From positions 17,620 to 81,619 of the forward strand of contig JAJEKB010020682.1 of the NCBI GenBank assembly GCA_022393335.1: 64,000 nt of DNA, read 5' to 3'. How positions within the stretch are numbered: the stretch's first letter is position 1; every line of letters begins with the position of its first letter. Positions 1 through 12,914 of the stretch are shown here, in pieces. The notes beneath the pieces are model-generated. The model was not told the origin of the DNA. It saw only the letters and a program-made list of their open reading frames with translations, and searched no databases. Made by a program: the position numbers and the translations under genes. The stretch is from Macrotrachela quadricornifera (lineage: Eukaryota > Rotifera > Eurotatoria > Philodinida > Philodinidae).

Positions 1-118
1 TACGAAATCTTTATAAAGGTTTCATAGAAACCCAGAAAATTTTGTAAGGATTTCGTATAATGCTGCGAAACTCTTAAGAACACTTATCAAGCAGCCGGAA
101 ACTCTTTAAAAGTTTCAT

Positions 119-321
119 TAATGTGAAGCTACCACGACAAGAAGCTACCGTGACGGATTTAGGTGAGCTCGAAATTCCTTCTGTTAGGTTTTGCAGAGGT
201 GGAACTTGTGTGAGGGTACTCTGCAGACATTCGCGACTACCATCACGCAGATCCCGCCGCTGGAAACTCGAACAGAAGGAATTCCGAGCTCACCTAAATC
301 CGTCGTGGTAGCTTCACATTA
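119..321. mobile_element. Short MITE, TA-flanked
   Basis: A perfect 20-bp terminal inverted repeat (TAATGTGAAGCTACCACGAC at 119-138 and its complement at 302-321) encloses about 160 bp. A second inverted stretch inside (ctcgaaattccttctg against cagaaggaattccgag) extends the arms. The TA at both ends fits a Tc1/mariner-type target duplication. No transposase is encoded. The same core ATGTGAAGCTAC recurs at the ends of the 3.2-kb element at 22281-25456, so the two probably belong to one family. Confidence 0.75.
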
Positions 322-1254
322 GTAAAAGTTTCGTAGTATTGTACGAAACTAAGAAAAGGTTTCGAATTCGTTTCAAATTTCGAAAACGTTTTTTAGCATA
401 AAAAGTGTTTCGTATGTTATCGCTTTTTTTATCAATGTAGGCAAATGAGTATGCCTTGCAAAGTTTGTTTGCATTTGCTTCTGCGATGTCGAACTACATA
501 AAGAACAAACCATCAAAGAAAATTTCTTTTGTCAACATTAGATATTGACTGTACAGTGCCCAGTTAGGACCAAAAAATTCTAAATACCACCAACAAGTAA
601 GACCGAAAAAGTTCTAGATAGCATCTCCAGGACAGACCCGAACATCTACAGATTCGGACCCCAAATAGGTCTCACAAGCTTCTAGATAGTATTGCCGGGT
701 AGGGCACAAAAACTTCTACGTACCATACCTAGGTAGGAGCTTAAAAGGTCTAGGAATCACTCCCAGGTAGCGCTCAAACAGTTCAAGGCAGCATCCCTTT
801 TTGAAGTCCTGAAAATTTAAACGAGCTAGCTGAAATATTTTATCAAACCAAGGGAAAATAAAATAATTTCTATATCCAGAAATCAATGGAAATCATTAGA
901 AATCACCAGAAATCATGGAAATCACAGAAATCACTGGAAATCACAGAAATCACTGGAAATCATGGAAATCACAGAAATCACTGGAAATCACAGAAATCAC
1001 TGGAAATCATGGAAATCACTAGAAATCACAGAAAAAATTAGAAATCAAGAAATCAGAAATCAGTTTGTTCCCCCTTGGTTAATTCATAATCAAAGAGAAT
1101 ATACAATTCTTTTCTATAAAAAAGGATTTCTTCAAAGTGAATGCCAGTACACCGTATTTCGCATTCATCAGGCTTCGCCTGAATGCCATCTAGTTTAAGT
1201 ATTATATTCTCTCAAATCTTCTTTCAATGACTGAAATGTAACACTTTTTTCTAG
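322..1254. repeat. Tandem and simple repeats, no gene
   Basis: No gene is visible here. Positions ~577-797 hold a degenerate ~34-bp tandem repeat whose units begin TTCTAGATAGCAT. Positions ~880-1062 hold a minisatellite of ~10-11-bp units of the type GGAAATCAC/AGAAATCACT. The ORF across the minisatellite is a repeat translation. If the ABC transporter at 1255 starts upstream of the window, all of this is intronic. Confidence 0.6.
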
Positions 1255-4200
1255 GTTTTTGTGGCCATTTTCACTTCTATTTACAGTTTGGAACATATAA
1301 CACCACAAGTTCAAGCATTAATTCAAGCTCAAGTTGCTGCTTATAGTGTACAACAAGTCATTGACGAAGTAATTTAACTTTCCTATTCTACATAGACGTG
1401 TAATATTTCTCAATTTTTTTTACATAAATTGACAAAGAAACATATCCAGATGTTAATCCATTTTTCAGTTGAAGTTTCGCGCATCTTGTAGATCTTAATA
1501 AGCTATGTCTATAGTAAAAAAGTTCGGGTTTTGGTCTTGATCCTGGTGGAATATTTAGATCTTAGTGATTTTTTTCCATAGCATTCTATTTTTGCAGGAA
1601 AGCTATAGTTTTGAATTTTAATCTGAAACTATTCAGATAAAGATCTCAGCTAGACTAGCTTGCAGAAAAAATTTCAGAAGTTTTGAACAAAGTCTTTCTG
1701 AGATACCAAGATTTGGAAAAATCTATAGTACATATCCTGTCTATGAAGAAGATCTATACTTTGATACTTTTATATCTTAGAGAGACTTTGTCCAAAACTA
1801 TTGAAATTTATTCTGCAAATTACTCTAGCTGAGACCTATGTGTGGACAAAGTTTTAAATCAAAATTCAAAAATATAGCTTTGTTGCAAAAGTGAGATGAT
1901 ATAGAAAGAAATCACTAAGATCTCAATATCTTGCCAGGATCAAGTCAGACACTCGAATTTTTTTCATCATAGACAAAGCTCATTAAGATCCACAAGATGT
2001 GCGAAATCTCGACTGAATGATCGATAATAGATTAATTACTTAACTGAGTATTGTCACGCGTTTAGTTTTGCGTGTATGTAAATATTGTATTAGTTTCTTG
2101 TTTTTTTCTCAATTGTTTTATAGCCATCAAAAATTAATAATGATTCCGAGATAGGTTTTAAAAACGATGATCTTATTGGTAATATTCATTTTTCAAATGT
2201 TAATTTTTCTTATCCTTCACGACGAGATATTCCAATACTTAAAAATCTTTCATTCGATATCAAAAGTGGACAAACAGTTGCTCTTGTTGGTTCATCTGGT
2301 TCAGGAAAATCAACATGTGTACAATTATTACAACGATTCTATGATCCAGATTCAGGTTCAATATTTATTGATGGAAAACAAATGAATGAATATAATTTGA
2401 AATGGTTACGACAACACATTGGTGTTGTTAGTCAAGAGCCTATTTTATTTCATGCAACTATTCGTGAAAATATTCTACTCGGATGTGATACAGCTACTGA
2501 AGAAGACATAATTGAAGCAGCTAAAATGGCTAATGCTCATAATTTTATCATGAATCTACCTGATGTAAGTATGACACTTATTTTGTTTTATATCGAACTA
2601 ATAGTATTTTGTAAAGAAATATAAAACCCAAGTTGGTGAACGTGGAGCTCACCTATCAGGTGGACAAAAACAAAGAATTGGTTAGTGCGAATATAACTTG
2701 TATATGTGTATGATTTTGTTCATCTTCTTATTAAATATTTTAGCTATTGCTCGAGCACTTATTCGAAATCCAAAAATTTTACTTCTTGATGAAGGTACCC
2801 ACCCTCAGAATACAAGACCACCTCATATTAGTAGGCCATAACCTTCTGAAAATTTTTTCTGGTCTTTGAAATATTTGTGGTGATAGACGTCTGATTAGGG
2901 TCCTGCGTGATTGATAATTTTGTTCAAGATCACGATCACTATCACAAACTTTATTTCAATCAAAATGAGAATCACGATTCTGATTATTACATTGTATGCG
3001 GTGACATGATAAGAACTGTTGACTGCCAGTCGACTCTTCTTTGTTGCCTACTCCATTAAGTACAATCAAATAGATTAAAAAACCACGCTAACAATTCCTT
3101 CTTTTTGTTTATTTTTACTCGTAAAATGCCTTGAATGTATAAGAATTTTTGTCTTTTGTTCATTTTTACAAGTAATTTTGATTTCGCTCTAAGGAAGAGG
3201 AATTTAGTTAGATAGTGAAAATGATGAGCAAATTATTTGAGTACATAATTTTCTCACCTATTCTCTATCAATTTTATGTTTTTATACAATAGTAGATAGT
3301 CAGCTTAACTATATTAACGGGTGTATCATAATGAATGAGTCTCTCGGTATTTTGCATCTTTCTCCCCTATTTTCCGGCATATAAGAAAAACTTTTTTATC
3401 AAAAGATTCTTTGTCAAATTCTCTACGAAACCACATACTTTTAAAAAGAAAATCTACTTTACAAATATTTGAAAAAAGAAGAAAAATAAAAACATATAAA
3501 CTGCTCTACTTTCAAACTAGTTAAGAATATTGAATGACCATACTTTGCATGTAATTTTTACCACTTCACCATATTAAAAATACGAACTATACGAAAAAAT
3601 TCAGCGTGAAAAGCTGTACAATTTACATAAGACCGATTATTTAATAATTGCATTTTTTGTTTTTAAAATAGACATAACATTGAGCAATCAGATTTTGATC
3701 GTATGGAAATGAAATATTTTTTAGTGCACAACAAATTTGTTTTTCCTTATTTCATGTTGTTATTGTCTAGTATGCTTTATTAAAAAGAAATAGAATACAC
3801 CACAAGATGCAGCGTGAAAAACTCTACAATTTGTCAAGCAAAATGACAAGAAAATAAGATGAGAAAAATATAAATTCATTGTAAACCTAAAAAAAACTTC
3901 ATTGTCATAGGGTCAAATCTGATCACTCAAAGTTATCTCCATTTTAAAAATAAAAAATGCAATTGTTAAATAATTGGTGTTATGTAAATTGTACAGCTTT
4001 TCACGCTGTATCTTTTCATACGTTTTGTTTTTTTAGTGCCATGAAGTGGGTAATGAAAATCTGTAATACAAAATATAGCCATCCATTGTGCTTAACCAGT
4101 TTGAAAGCAGAGCAGTTTGTATTTTTCTTCTTTTTTCAAATATTTGTAAAGTAGATTTTTTTTTTAAAAAGTATGTGGTTTCGTAGAGAATTTGACAAAG

Positions 4201-7200
4201 AATCTTTTAATAAAAAAAGTTTTTCTTATATGTCGGAAAATATGGGAGAAAGATGCAAAATACTGAGAGACTCATTCATTATGATACACCCGTTATTTGC
4301 CATTTTAATTAAAAGTAGCATATAAATTATTGGTTATTTTCTGATGTGAATATGAAGCGTTAAATTTCTGCATACATAGTTGAAATTTTGAATGTATATA
4401 TTATGATCGTGGATCATGAAATAGACTTTACAATCTAGGTATGCATCAGTCTTATAAAATCTATGTCAAAGATGAATGATTTTTGATATCTAGAATCCTC
4501 AGTCCTTACCAGTTCTTCAAGTCCTTTATAGTAAATTCTGATTAGACTGACCAACACTATAGTCAAACTTTACAGAACTAGACGATAAGAAACAAGAACT
4601 AGTGAGAACTGGTAAAACAACTGAAAAAATCTAAGTTTCGACCACTCCTTAGCGAGTCTTTCTTTCTTATCGTCTAGTTCTGTAAAGTTCGACTGTGGCG
4701 TTGGTTAGCCTAACCAAAATTGACTATAAAGGACTTGAAGGACTGGTAAGGTCTAGAGGTTTTAACGAGTGGATGGTTCAGAATAAATGAAGCTCTCAGT
4801 ATTTTGACTATAAATTTGTTTCTTTTCAACGTTCAGATCTGATTGCTTTTTCAAAAGATGTGCCGCAAAATTCTCTACAAAACCTTGATCGAACGTATTT
4901 CTGTAGGAAGCTACGGAGGAAAATTAAACAAATAATACGTAGCATGTAGAAATGGGTCAACTTTCATGCTAATAAAACGTCTTCTCTAATTCCTTTCGTT
5001 ATGGTAAATGAGGTAAGAAGACAAATACATATGCATTTTGTAGCTCTTCCAAAGCTCTATCAACCAGTGTTATTAGTGAATCAATACTTAATTAACCGTT
5101 GAGATTTTCCTCTCATAAAGACTTCCAAATTCAGCTATTTTGATCTGTAATTTTCGGACCTCTTAACAAACGTGATATAGTGAAGCCAAATCAGAACCTT
5201 TTAAGATCCATTTTTTTTCGTTTTGATAAAAATTGACGCTTACTAAGTTTAGAGACGAAATTTTGCCACAATCTTACTTAAAATTCTTCACCAAAAATTC
5301 AACTAGCGCAAAAACTGAAGATTTTGGTCAATTTCAATGGAATTTTCAATGCTAACATTGATTTGAACGAATTGTGAACTGTATGACGAGAAAGAGCACG
5401 TTCCAAAGCACTCAAAAACGTCTTCATTGTTATTTTACCGTGTTTAGAGTTGTTTGAAATAATCGAAAAATTATATATCAAATTAGTTTTGAAAGTTGGG
5501 CACTTTCTATCTTTTGGATTTTCTTTGTTTGCTTTCTTCTCTTAGTATTTCACAGAAATATGTTTGATCATAGTTTTGTCGACAATTTCACGACGCATCT
5601 TTTGAAAAAATAAACAGATCTAAAAATGAAATAGGAACAAAGTTATAGTCAAAATACTGAAGGTCCATTTATTCTGGGCCATCCGTTAGACAACAGAAAT
5701 CATTCATCTTTGACATAGACATTATAGGATTGATGCATACTTATTCTAATCATGACCATTTTACAAACTTTTCTCCCTCGATCACGATCACATTCACAAT
5801 TATGAAAAAAATTTTTAATTACACACGATCACGTAGGACACTAGCTGAGATAGAAAAATAAAACACGCAACTAGTCAAAAAAAATTATAAGTTTTTGTCG
5901 TAAAAGTTTCATTAGAAGGTCACCCCGGTATAAGTAATCTGAATTTCTATAATAAAAGACTATGGCCTTCTAATCTGGGGAGGGATTTACTATTCTCTTT
6001 TTATTTTATTTATTTATTTTTGATTGTTCTATAGCTACTAGTGCACTTGACAATGAAAGTGAAAAGATTGTACAAGATGCCTTAGATCATGCTGCTAACG
6101 GTGCGTTATGTTAAATACAATTATTGATTTTTGCAATTTTGTCACGTTTTTTCGTTCTCGATAGGTCGAACAACATTAATAATTGCACATCGTTTATCAA
6201 CAATTCGTAATGCTGATAAAATAATTGTGATGGAAAAAGGAGAATTAGTTGAGGAAGGTGACCATGATTCTTTGATGAGAGCTCAAGGAACATACTTTAA
6301 TCTTGTTGAACAACAAAATTTATCTCAAATCGAAGAGGAAGAAGAGTTAGATTCTGAACAACAAAAATTTGAAAACATTGTTGTTTCTAATGAATCAGAG
6401 TTAGATAATTCAGATACCAGAAATAGACGCACATCAACGTTAGTTAGTATTGGTTCATCAATATTGAATACGCTCTATGGAAAAAAAAGATCATTTACAT
6501 ATGAAGATCTGGAAAACCAAGATGATGAAATCATCAAAATAAGGAAGGTAATAAAAATGCTAGAGAAAAAGTTAAGTAGTTGAAATGAGTGTAATTATTA
6601 TAGGAGAAAATGCAAAATACAACATTGACTATATTACGAATGAATAAACCAGAATGGTTATTAATTGTTATCGGATGTATAGGAGCTTTTTTTACTGGAA
6701 CAATAGAACCATCATTTGCTATTATTCGCACGAAAATGACTGTGGTAAATATTTGACTTGAATTTTGCGTTTTCAAATTTTATCTACTCAAAAGATCTTT
6801 CAAAGCTGTGATAAAGATGCTCAAAATCGACAAATTATTCTCTATACTTTGCTTCATGTTGCTTTGGGAACTGTAGCTTTAATATCCCAATTTGTTCAAG
6901 TATATATATTTCGGTAAGATGAATGATAAATGTTTACATATGTATTCTTTTCAGAGTTATATGTTTGCTCATTCTGGTGAAAATCTTACTAAACGACTTC
7001 GTTCAAAAGCTTTTCGTGCTATTCTTCGACAAGAAACAGCTTATTTTGATGAAGAAAAACATAATACAGGTGCTTTATGTACACGTTTAGCAACTGAAGC
7101 ATCAGCAGTGCAAAATGCAAGTGGTATTCGTTTTGGTTTATTTTGTCAACATTTTGTCGCAGTTGGCATGGGAATTATTATTGGATTTGTATTTTCTTGG

Positions 7201-10200
7201 CAATTGACATTAGTTATGATGGCCTTCCTTCCATTTATAATATATGGAGCCTATTTACAGATTCGTGTAACAGCTGCATTTGCAAGAAAAAACAAAATAT
7301 TTATAGAAACTAATGGAAAGGTTTGAAAATAATTTATATAATTTACGGTCGATATGTATATATAAAATTATGAGTTGATGGAAAAGAGATTAAATGTTCA
7401 AGCAGTTAATCATTATGAATGTATTTTGGTATAAAATTGTTAAGCTTTCTGAGATTTGAGAACGTTTAATTTCTGAAAAGTATTCGATAGAAATGATATT
7501 CACCTACCTCTCTCAAAAATCGGCACAATGCTTTAGAGAAAAATTCAATATTCTATTATCTCCTTGACTGTAATCAAGATTTTAATCTCGAAAGTGACTG
7601 TGTGTGTTTGTTGACATAGTAGTAGTTTTAATCTACAGTCTAGGAACCTAGTGGATCGCCTCGGTTCACGCTACTTGTTTTGAAAGTGTACAATTAAGAA
7701 GAGAAAGCTTTGAATACATCAATCTTTCTCCTAAAGATTTCAAATATATTAATTACGTTTTTTTCATACAACAATAGAAATGTCTATTACATTCAATAAT
7801 AGGCAGTTTTTGCTAATCCATCATTCTCTCGAGATGTTTGAGTCACTTCAATTGTTGTCCATTAAACAATACAATGTACTCTATTGTTTTTCAAAACACT
7901 CAAGAACTCAAACAATTAGATATATGTGGTTTTTATCAATCGATAAAGAACTTCAGCAGACATGTGTCAGTGAAAAAACAAAACACTTATCATATTTCGA
8001 AGATGATGCATTTGCTAAAATTTTGAAAAATTAGCCTGCAAGATTATAACACTGGTTGGTAATCCGCATGTGCAGGTATTTTACAGAATGTAAACAAGGA
8101 GATGAGAGTATGTCGACTTGTCCAAACGTAACGTTGTGACATTTTTGATACCTTATTCTCCAATTATCTCAAGAACGATAATAGGTAGAAAATCCGCTCA
8201 AACATTATTTGACGCAGTTCATTATACTCTCTTTATGCTATAAAAATGAGTATTTTTGGTTGAAGTGTCGAGCTGCTAGAACAAATTTTTAGTCGCGTAA
8301 CGCCATGACATAAAAGGACCCTTTTTCTTCGGTACTCTACTTAAGCTTTAAATTTTAAAACAGTGTCTATCTAAATAAATTAGCAAAAATGCAGATTTTG
8401 TAGAGTCTCGAATGAGCTTTCGAATGGTAAAAAAATTTTTCTTAAAAGTTTTAATACTCGTGAAAAAAATGGAAAAAACGAACGTAACGCTGTGACATTT
8501 TTCGTAACGTTATGACACAGCTTTTTGTTCATCGATTTTCGGGTACTTACCATGGTCAGAATTTGTTCATTTTTACATGTGTTAGTTGTTTTGGTGTATT
8601 TAGCTTGGAATCCAAAAATGAGATTGATCCTTTGAAACGTAAGCTTGCAAACTGGTCCCTTAGGTAGAAAATGTACCATAATCTACAACCTGTCCTTAGC
8701 TACGAAAGTTAAATCCAAATATATCATTTTGTAGAGAATAAAATTTTGCGTCGAATGGTTTCTTTCGCCGGTTTATAATAAAATTTCTTGTTTAGATCAT
8801 TGAAAATACGGTTTTTCAAAAGTTTGATACCTTAACTTCGATGAAAAAGCCTGACTTTTTCCAGAAATTAATGTCAGATTCGTTATCAGCGCTAAAAATA
8901 CGTCGGATAGTCTATGCAGATCCATTCATCTCGACAAAAAATTTTTTCAAAACTTAATCAGCGAAATGTCGCGTTACGTGGACAAGCCGATGTATAGCTC
9001 TTACGAGGGAATTTCCCCAAGTGGTGAATCGCTTTTCAATAAGGAAGCACATGTCGATATGCAGTTTTCTGTGCTGATTCCGAATATCATGGTCTTCGGA
9101 ACCCATATAGCTTTTCAGTTCCCATATCATATCTACCAATCCTCTTCTAATATGTTTTTTTCATAAAAGAAGGAGGCGCATAAAAGGTCAAAGCGGCTCA
9201 TAGAACTTTTCTCGGTCTACCTCTCTCGAATCATATATCAGGTGAAAGAACGTATCAAAATTGACATTTTGACACTATTTTTACAGGGTTTTCGTTGACT
9301 TTCCGAAGCAAATTATTATTCACAAAGTAACTCATTTTTGGTCATAAATTCAATAATCAACCTTATCACAGTGGAATGGGTTTTGGAGTAAATTGATTAG
9401 AAAAAATAGTTATGAAATTAATTATTTTATAGCTTTTAAATAGGGCATCAATTCTATGCATGCATCAACAATCGATTGCTTGATTTAATGAGGAGAGGAA
9501 TTGATATACTTTTAGGCACTGTTGATATAGGTTCTATATTTACCATCAACTTTTATCTTCCAACAAATATTTTGTCGTAAAAATTGAAGTAACTAAAATT
9601 CTAGTCTTGCTCATTTGATAGCCCTTTTTAAAAGCTATAAAACTGTATATATCCTAAAGTATAAAAGCTATGGCCACTATGAGAATTTCTAGTTACATTG
9701 CGTTGAGATTGTTAGCTATGATATGGGAACTGAAAAGCTATATGGCCGCTAGGACCGTGATATTCGGAATCAGCACAGAAAACTGCATACAGTCATGTGC
9801 TTTCCTATTGAAAAGCGATCCACCACTTGGGGGAGTTCCCTTGTTAGTCAAATTGATGCATCTCTTGAACGACTGTATCTACCACAGTTGAGTCCGAATG
9901 GATTAATAGAAGATGTTATGACTTATCTGGTCATTAGTGTCCTGCGTGATCGTTATTTTCACGATCACGATCACGATCACGTGCGGTCGTCATCGTGATC
10001 GTGTGTGATTAGAAATTTTTTTTAATGATCGTAATCGTGTTCGTGATTAAGAAAAAAATTTGTGATCGTGATCGTGATTGAAACTAAAATTCTATGATTC
10101 ACGATCGTAATATATACATTTAAAGTATCAAATATATATTTAAGAATATAATGCTCACATTTAAATCAGAAAAAAATCTGTCAATTCACATTTACTTTTA

Positions 10201-12914
10201 TCAAAGAAAACAAAGAAAATACATTAGCTAATGAAACATTATTTCATAAAAAACATAACTGAGAAAAAAGTGAAGAAATTACTTGATTAAATAATCTGTT
10301 CATCATCATTTTCAATTTAAATATTTATTAAACATTCATTATCATTTTGATTATTGTTTATGAGAGCGTGTGGTTTTAATTTTTTTTTTTGTCTAAATAC
10401 TATGTAACCTTCGTGATCGTGATCGTAATTGTAATTCAAAAACCAACTCGTGATCGTGATTGAGAACTTTGTTTTGTTCACGATCGTGATCGTGATCGTG
10501 ATCAAAAATATCAATCACGCAGGACACTACTGGTCATAGTAAAACAATTAGAAAATTATTGAAGTGTCACAATTTCACAATCTAACCTTGTAAAAGATTA
10601 GAAAATGCATCATCTTCAAAATATGACAGATCCTTTGTTTTTTATAGGCTTGTGTCCTCCGTAGTTTTCTAGGAATTGGTGAAAACTGCAAATCTTTAAA
10701 TGTTCGTGCTTTTGAGTTATTCGAAAAACCAGTAAAGCACATTATATTTATAAACGAACAGTAGGAACAAACCTGTCATCTTTGGCGATAGAAAATGTTC
10801 ATTTCATATTTATTTTAATTCACATCTTATATGTTATAGGTGGCCGTCGAAACTATTCAAAATATTCGAACAGTAGTTCAATTAACCAAAGAAACTCATT
10901 TTTATAATGAATATTCTCAATTACTTAACATTATTTATCGGTATTTCTATTTGTTTTTTTTTCGACATTGATCAAACAAAAAATGCTTTTACAGATCAAC
11001 AGTTAAGCGAGCACATCTTTTGGGTATTCTTTTCTCAATATCCGCTTCAGCTTCGTATTTCTCTACAGCAGCCCTTATTGTAGTCGGAACTTCTCTTGTT
11101 ATTCAAGATAAAATCACATTTGAAGATATGTACATGTAAGATTAAAGATGAAAATCTATTCACAATTCATTTTAAACAAATGAATTATTTTAATTAATTT
11201 TATAGGATTTTTAATTCTGTCGCAGTCATTGCTGACATTGCATATATAACTTTAAGATTGTGAGCTTTCCGATAATACATATATAATAGAATAAAAGTTT
11301 TGTTTTATAGATCTCCAGATTACGGAAAAGCAATTGAAGCTGCTGAGAATATATTTGAATTATTGAATCGAAAAACTAAGATAAACAATGAATCAAATGA
11401 TGGCGATAAAATAGTGAGTGAAAATCATCATAAATATTTCTAACATAGATATATTCTCGGTAATCTCTTTCTTTTCTTCTTCTAGCCTAATTTTACAGGA
11501 CAACTTGAGTTCGATGGTATTTATTTTTTCTATCCAAATAGAATTGAATCCATCATTCTTAGAAATTTCAAACTTAATATTCAATCTGGTATATATTTTT
11601 TTTCTCATATTGATTGAAATTTTTTTTTCTGTTTTTCAAAGGTCAAAAAATAGCTCTTGTTGGTATGTATATTTATCTTATTATTCTATATGAATAAATT
11701 ATTCGAAGTACAGGTACATCTGGTTGTGGAAAATCTACAATTATTCAGTTAATTGAACGTTTTTATGATGTAAGCTTAGGCCATTTGGTAGGTTAATTCA
11801 TTTCCTTGTTTATTCATATTTCAATTCCTTTTTTATTATGTTCGTAGTTAGTCGATTCAAAAGATATTCGAAATCTGAATCTACAATGGTATCGATCACA
11901 AAGTACGAAGAGAAAAATATTTTTTTTTCTTTCTTATATATTTGAAATTGTTTATTTGTCAATTAGTTGGTTTTGTTTCACAAGAACCAGTTCTCTTTGA
12001 TAGATCAATTCGGGAAAATATTGCTTATGGTGATAATAATCGAAACGATATTTCACTTGATGAAATAATTGAAGCAGCTAAAAATGCTAATATTCATGAT
12101 TTTATTCAAAATCTTCCAGAAGTATGCTAGAATTAATTTAATTGTTTTCTTATTTCTTTTATAAAAATAAAGGGATATGAAACAAATTGTGGTCCAAAAG
12201 GAATGCAATTATCAGGTGGACAAAAACAACGAATTGGTAAAATAAAATTAAAAAAATTTTATTTTAATTAATAATTATTTTATTTTTAGCTATTGCTAGA
12301 GCAATAATTCGAAATCCGAAAATTCTATTACTTGACGAAGGTAAGAAGAAAGAAACTGATACAGACGTTTGAAAAAAAATTTAGAAAACTTTCACAGATA
12401 TCAACTTTTACACAAGTGTTCTTTGAATTGTTTTATATTGTGATAGATAGCCCACGACGAGTACTATACCACAGTACAATTTCGTATTCTCTTTATTTAC
12501 TTCTAGAAGTATGGAAGAGGAAAAAAATCGCGCTTCTATATATATAGTGTGTAGTATAACTATCGATGACTCATCCCTATAAATATTAGCTTTGTAATTG
12601 CTTCCAATAGGAAAGAATATGTATTAGAAAAAAAATTAATTTTTTAAGTATTTTTGCAAACACTTATATTATTATATATTTCTTTAGCAACAAGTGCTTT
12701 GGATAATGAAAATGAAAAAATTGTACAAGAAGCATTAGATCGTGCTCAAGAAAGCCGAACATCAATTACAATTGCACATCGTTTATCAACTATTCAAAAT
12801 GCAGATATGATTTATGTTTTACATCATGGAATTATTGTTGAAAAAGGAACTCATAAAGAACTAATTGCACAAGGTGGTCGTTATTATCGATTAGTACAAA
12901 AAAAATTGCAATAG
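1255..12914 (+). CDS. ABCB/MDR-type ABC transporter, 5' partial, 21 exons
   Basis: Full-type ABC exporter (P-glycoprotein-like): ATP-driven efflux across the plasma membrane. Exons: 1255-1368, 2124-2564, 2617-2680, 2744-2794, 6035-6100, 6165-6547, 6604-6744, 6795-6899, 6955-7320, 10840-10940, 10995-11135, 11206-11259, 11311-11413, 11486-11588, 11642-11662, 11714-11787, 11848-11902, 11967-12121, 12173-12236, 12290-12340, 12688-12914. All junctions are GT-AG and keep frame; they sum to 959 residues plus TAG. Exon 1 is the end of TMD1. NBD1 has Walker [10 protein letters not shown], signature LSGGQKQRI, Walker B ILLLDEATSALD and the H-loop in IAHRLST. An acidic linker leads to TMD2 (6604-11413). 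NBD2 has Walker [30 protein letters not shown] and an H-loop. Both ATP sites look intact. About 300 N-terminal residues lie left of the window. Introns 1, 4 and 9 contain mobile elements. Confidence 0.93.
1466..2015. mobile_element. Palindromic MITE in ABC intron 1
   Basis: Long imperfect inverted arms: CAGTTGAAGTTTCGCGCATC at 1466 pairs with the complement of the sequence ending at 2015, and pairing continues with mismatches toward the centre. It lies wholly within the first intron. No coding capacity and no clear target duplication were seen. Confidence 0.6.
3317..4293. mobile_element. Long-TIR palindromic MITE, TA-flanked
   Basis: Almost the whole element is an inverted repeat: arms of about 400 bp (3317-~3720 and ~3890-4293) begin ACGGGTGTATCATAATGAAT. 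TA dinucleotides flank both ends (3315-3316, 4294-4295). The arms carry the recurring motif CAGCGTGAAAAGCTGTACAA, also found in the elements at 14585, 17539 and 39206. No transposase. Confidence 0.75.
4439..5742. mobile_element. Compound palindromic element
   Basis: Outer arms at 4439-~4484 and ~5697-5742 (core GTCAAAGATGAATGATTT) are inverted copies. Inside are two further inverted repeats: 4493-~4755, whose arms contain CAGAACTAGACGATAAG, and ~4757-5691, whose arms contain CAGAATAAATG and the AAAAGATGCG/CGCATCTTTT motif. This looks like nested insertion of related non-coding elements. Confidence 0.55.
7321..9934. repeat. ABC intron 9: inverted repeat and repeat debris
   Basis: The intron holds direct copies of CGTAACG-TGTGACATTTTT near 8125, 8481 and 8502. 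It also holds a ~180-bp inverted pair, 8966-9145 against 9717-9895, sharing GGGAACTGAAAAGCTATATG. Short flanking pieces (~7838-8030 and ~10590-10730) read like fragments of an F-box/LRR-type protein but are too degraded to call. No intact gene. Confidence 0.45.
9935..10529. mobile_element. hAT-type MITE with 8-bp target duplication
   Basis: TIRs TAGTGTCCTGCGTGAT and ATCACGCAGGACACTA bound a 595-bp element. The flanking octamer CTGGTCAT is present on both sides (9927-9934 and 10530-10537), the signature of a hAT-class insertion. The interior is dominated by self-complementary GATCGTGATCAC-type repeats and encodes nothing. It lies in intron 9 of the ABC transporter. Confidence 0.88.

Larger units (their letters stand above)
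2896..5843. mobile_element. hAT-like element in ABC intron 4, with nested insertions
   Basis: Terminal repeats TAGGGTCCTGCGTGAT (2896-2911) and ATCACGTAGGACACTA (5828-5843) match those of the clean hAT-type MITE at 9935-10529, and both ends are followed inward by GATCAC-rich sequence. The middle has been filled by at least two later palindromic elements (3317-4293 and 4439-5742). No convincing 8-bp target duplication was found at the outer ends. Together these account for most of the 3.2-kb intron. Confidence 0.55.

Noticed and set aside
962..1198. ORF of 78 codons at 962
   Set aside because: It translates a GAAATCAC minisatellite and has no protein-like composition.
8954..9166. Overlapping ORFs on both strands near 9 kb
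   Set aside because: They lie in the arm of an inverted repeat and recur in mirror image at 9670-9998.
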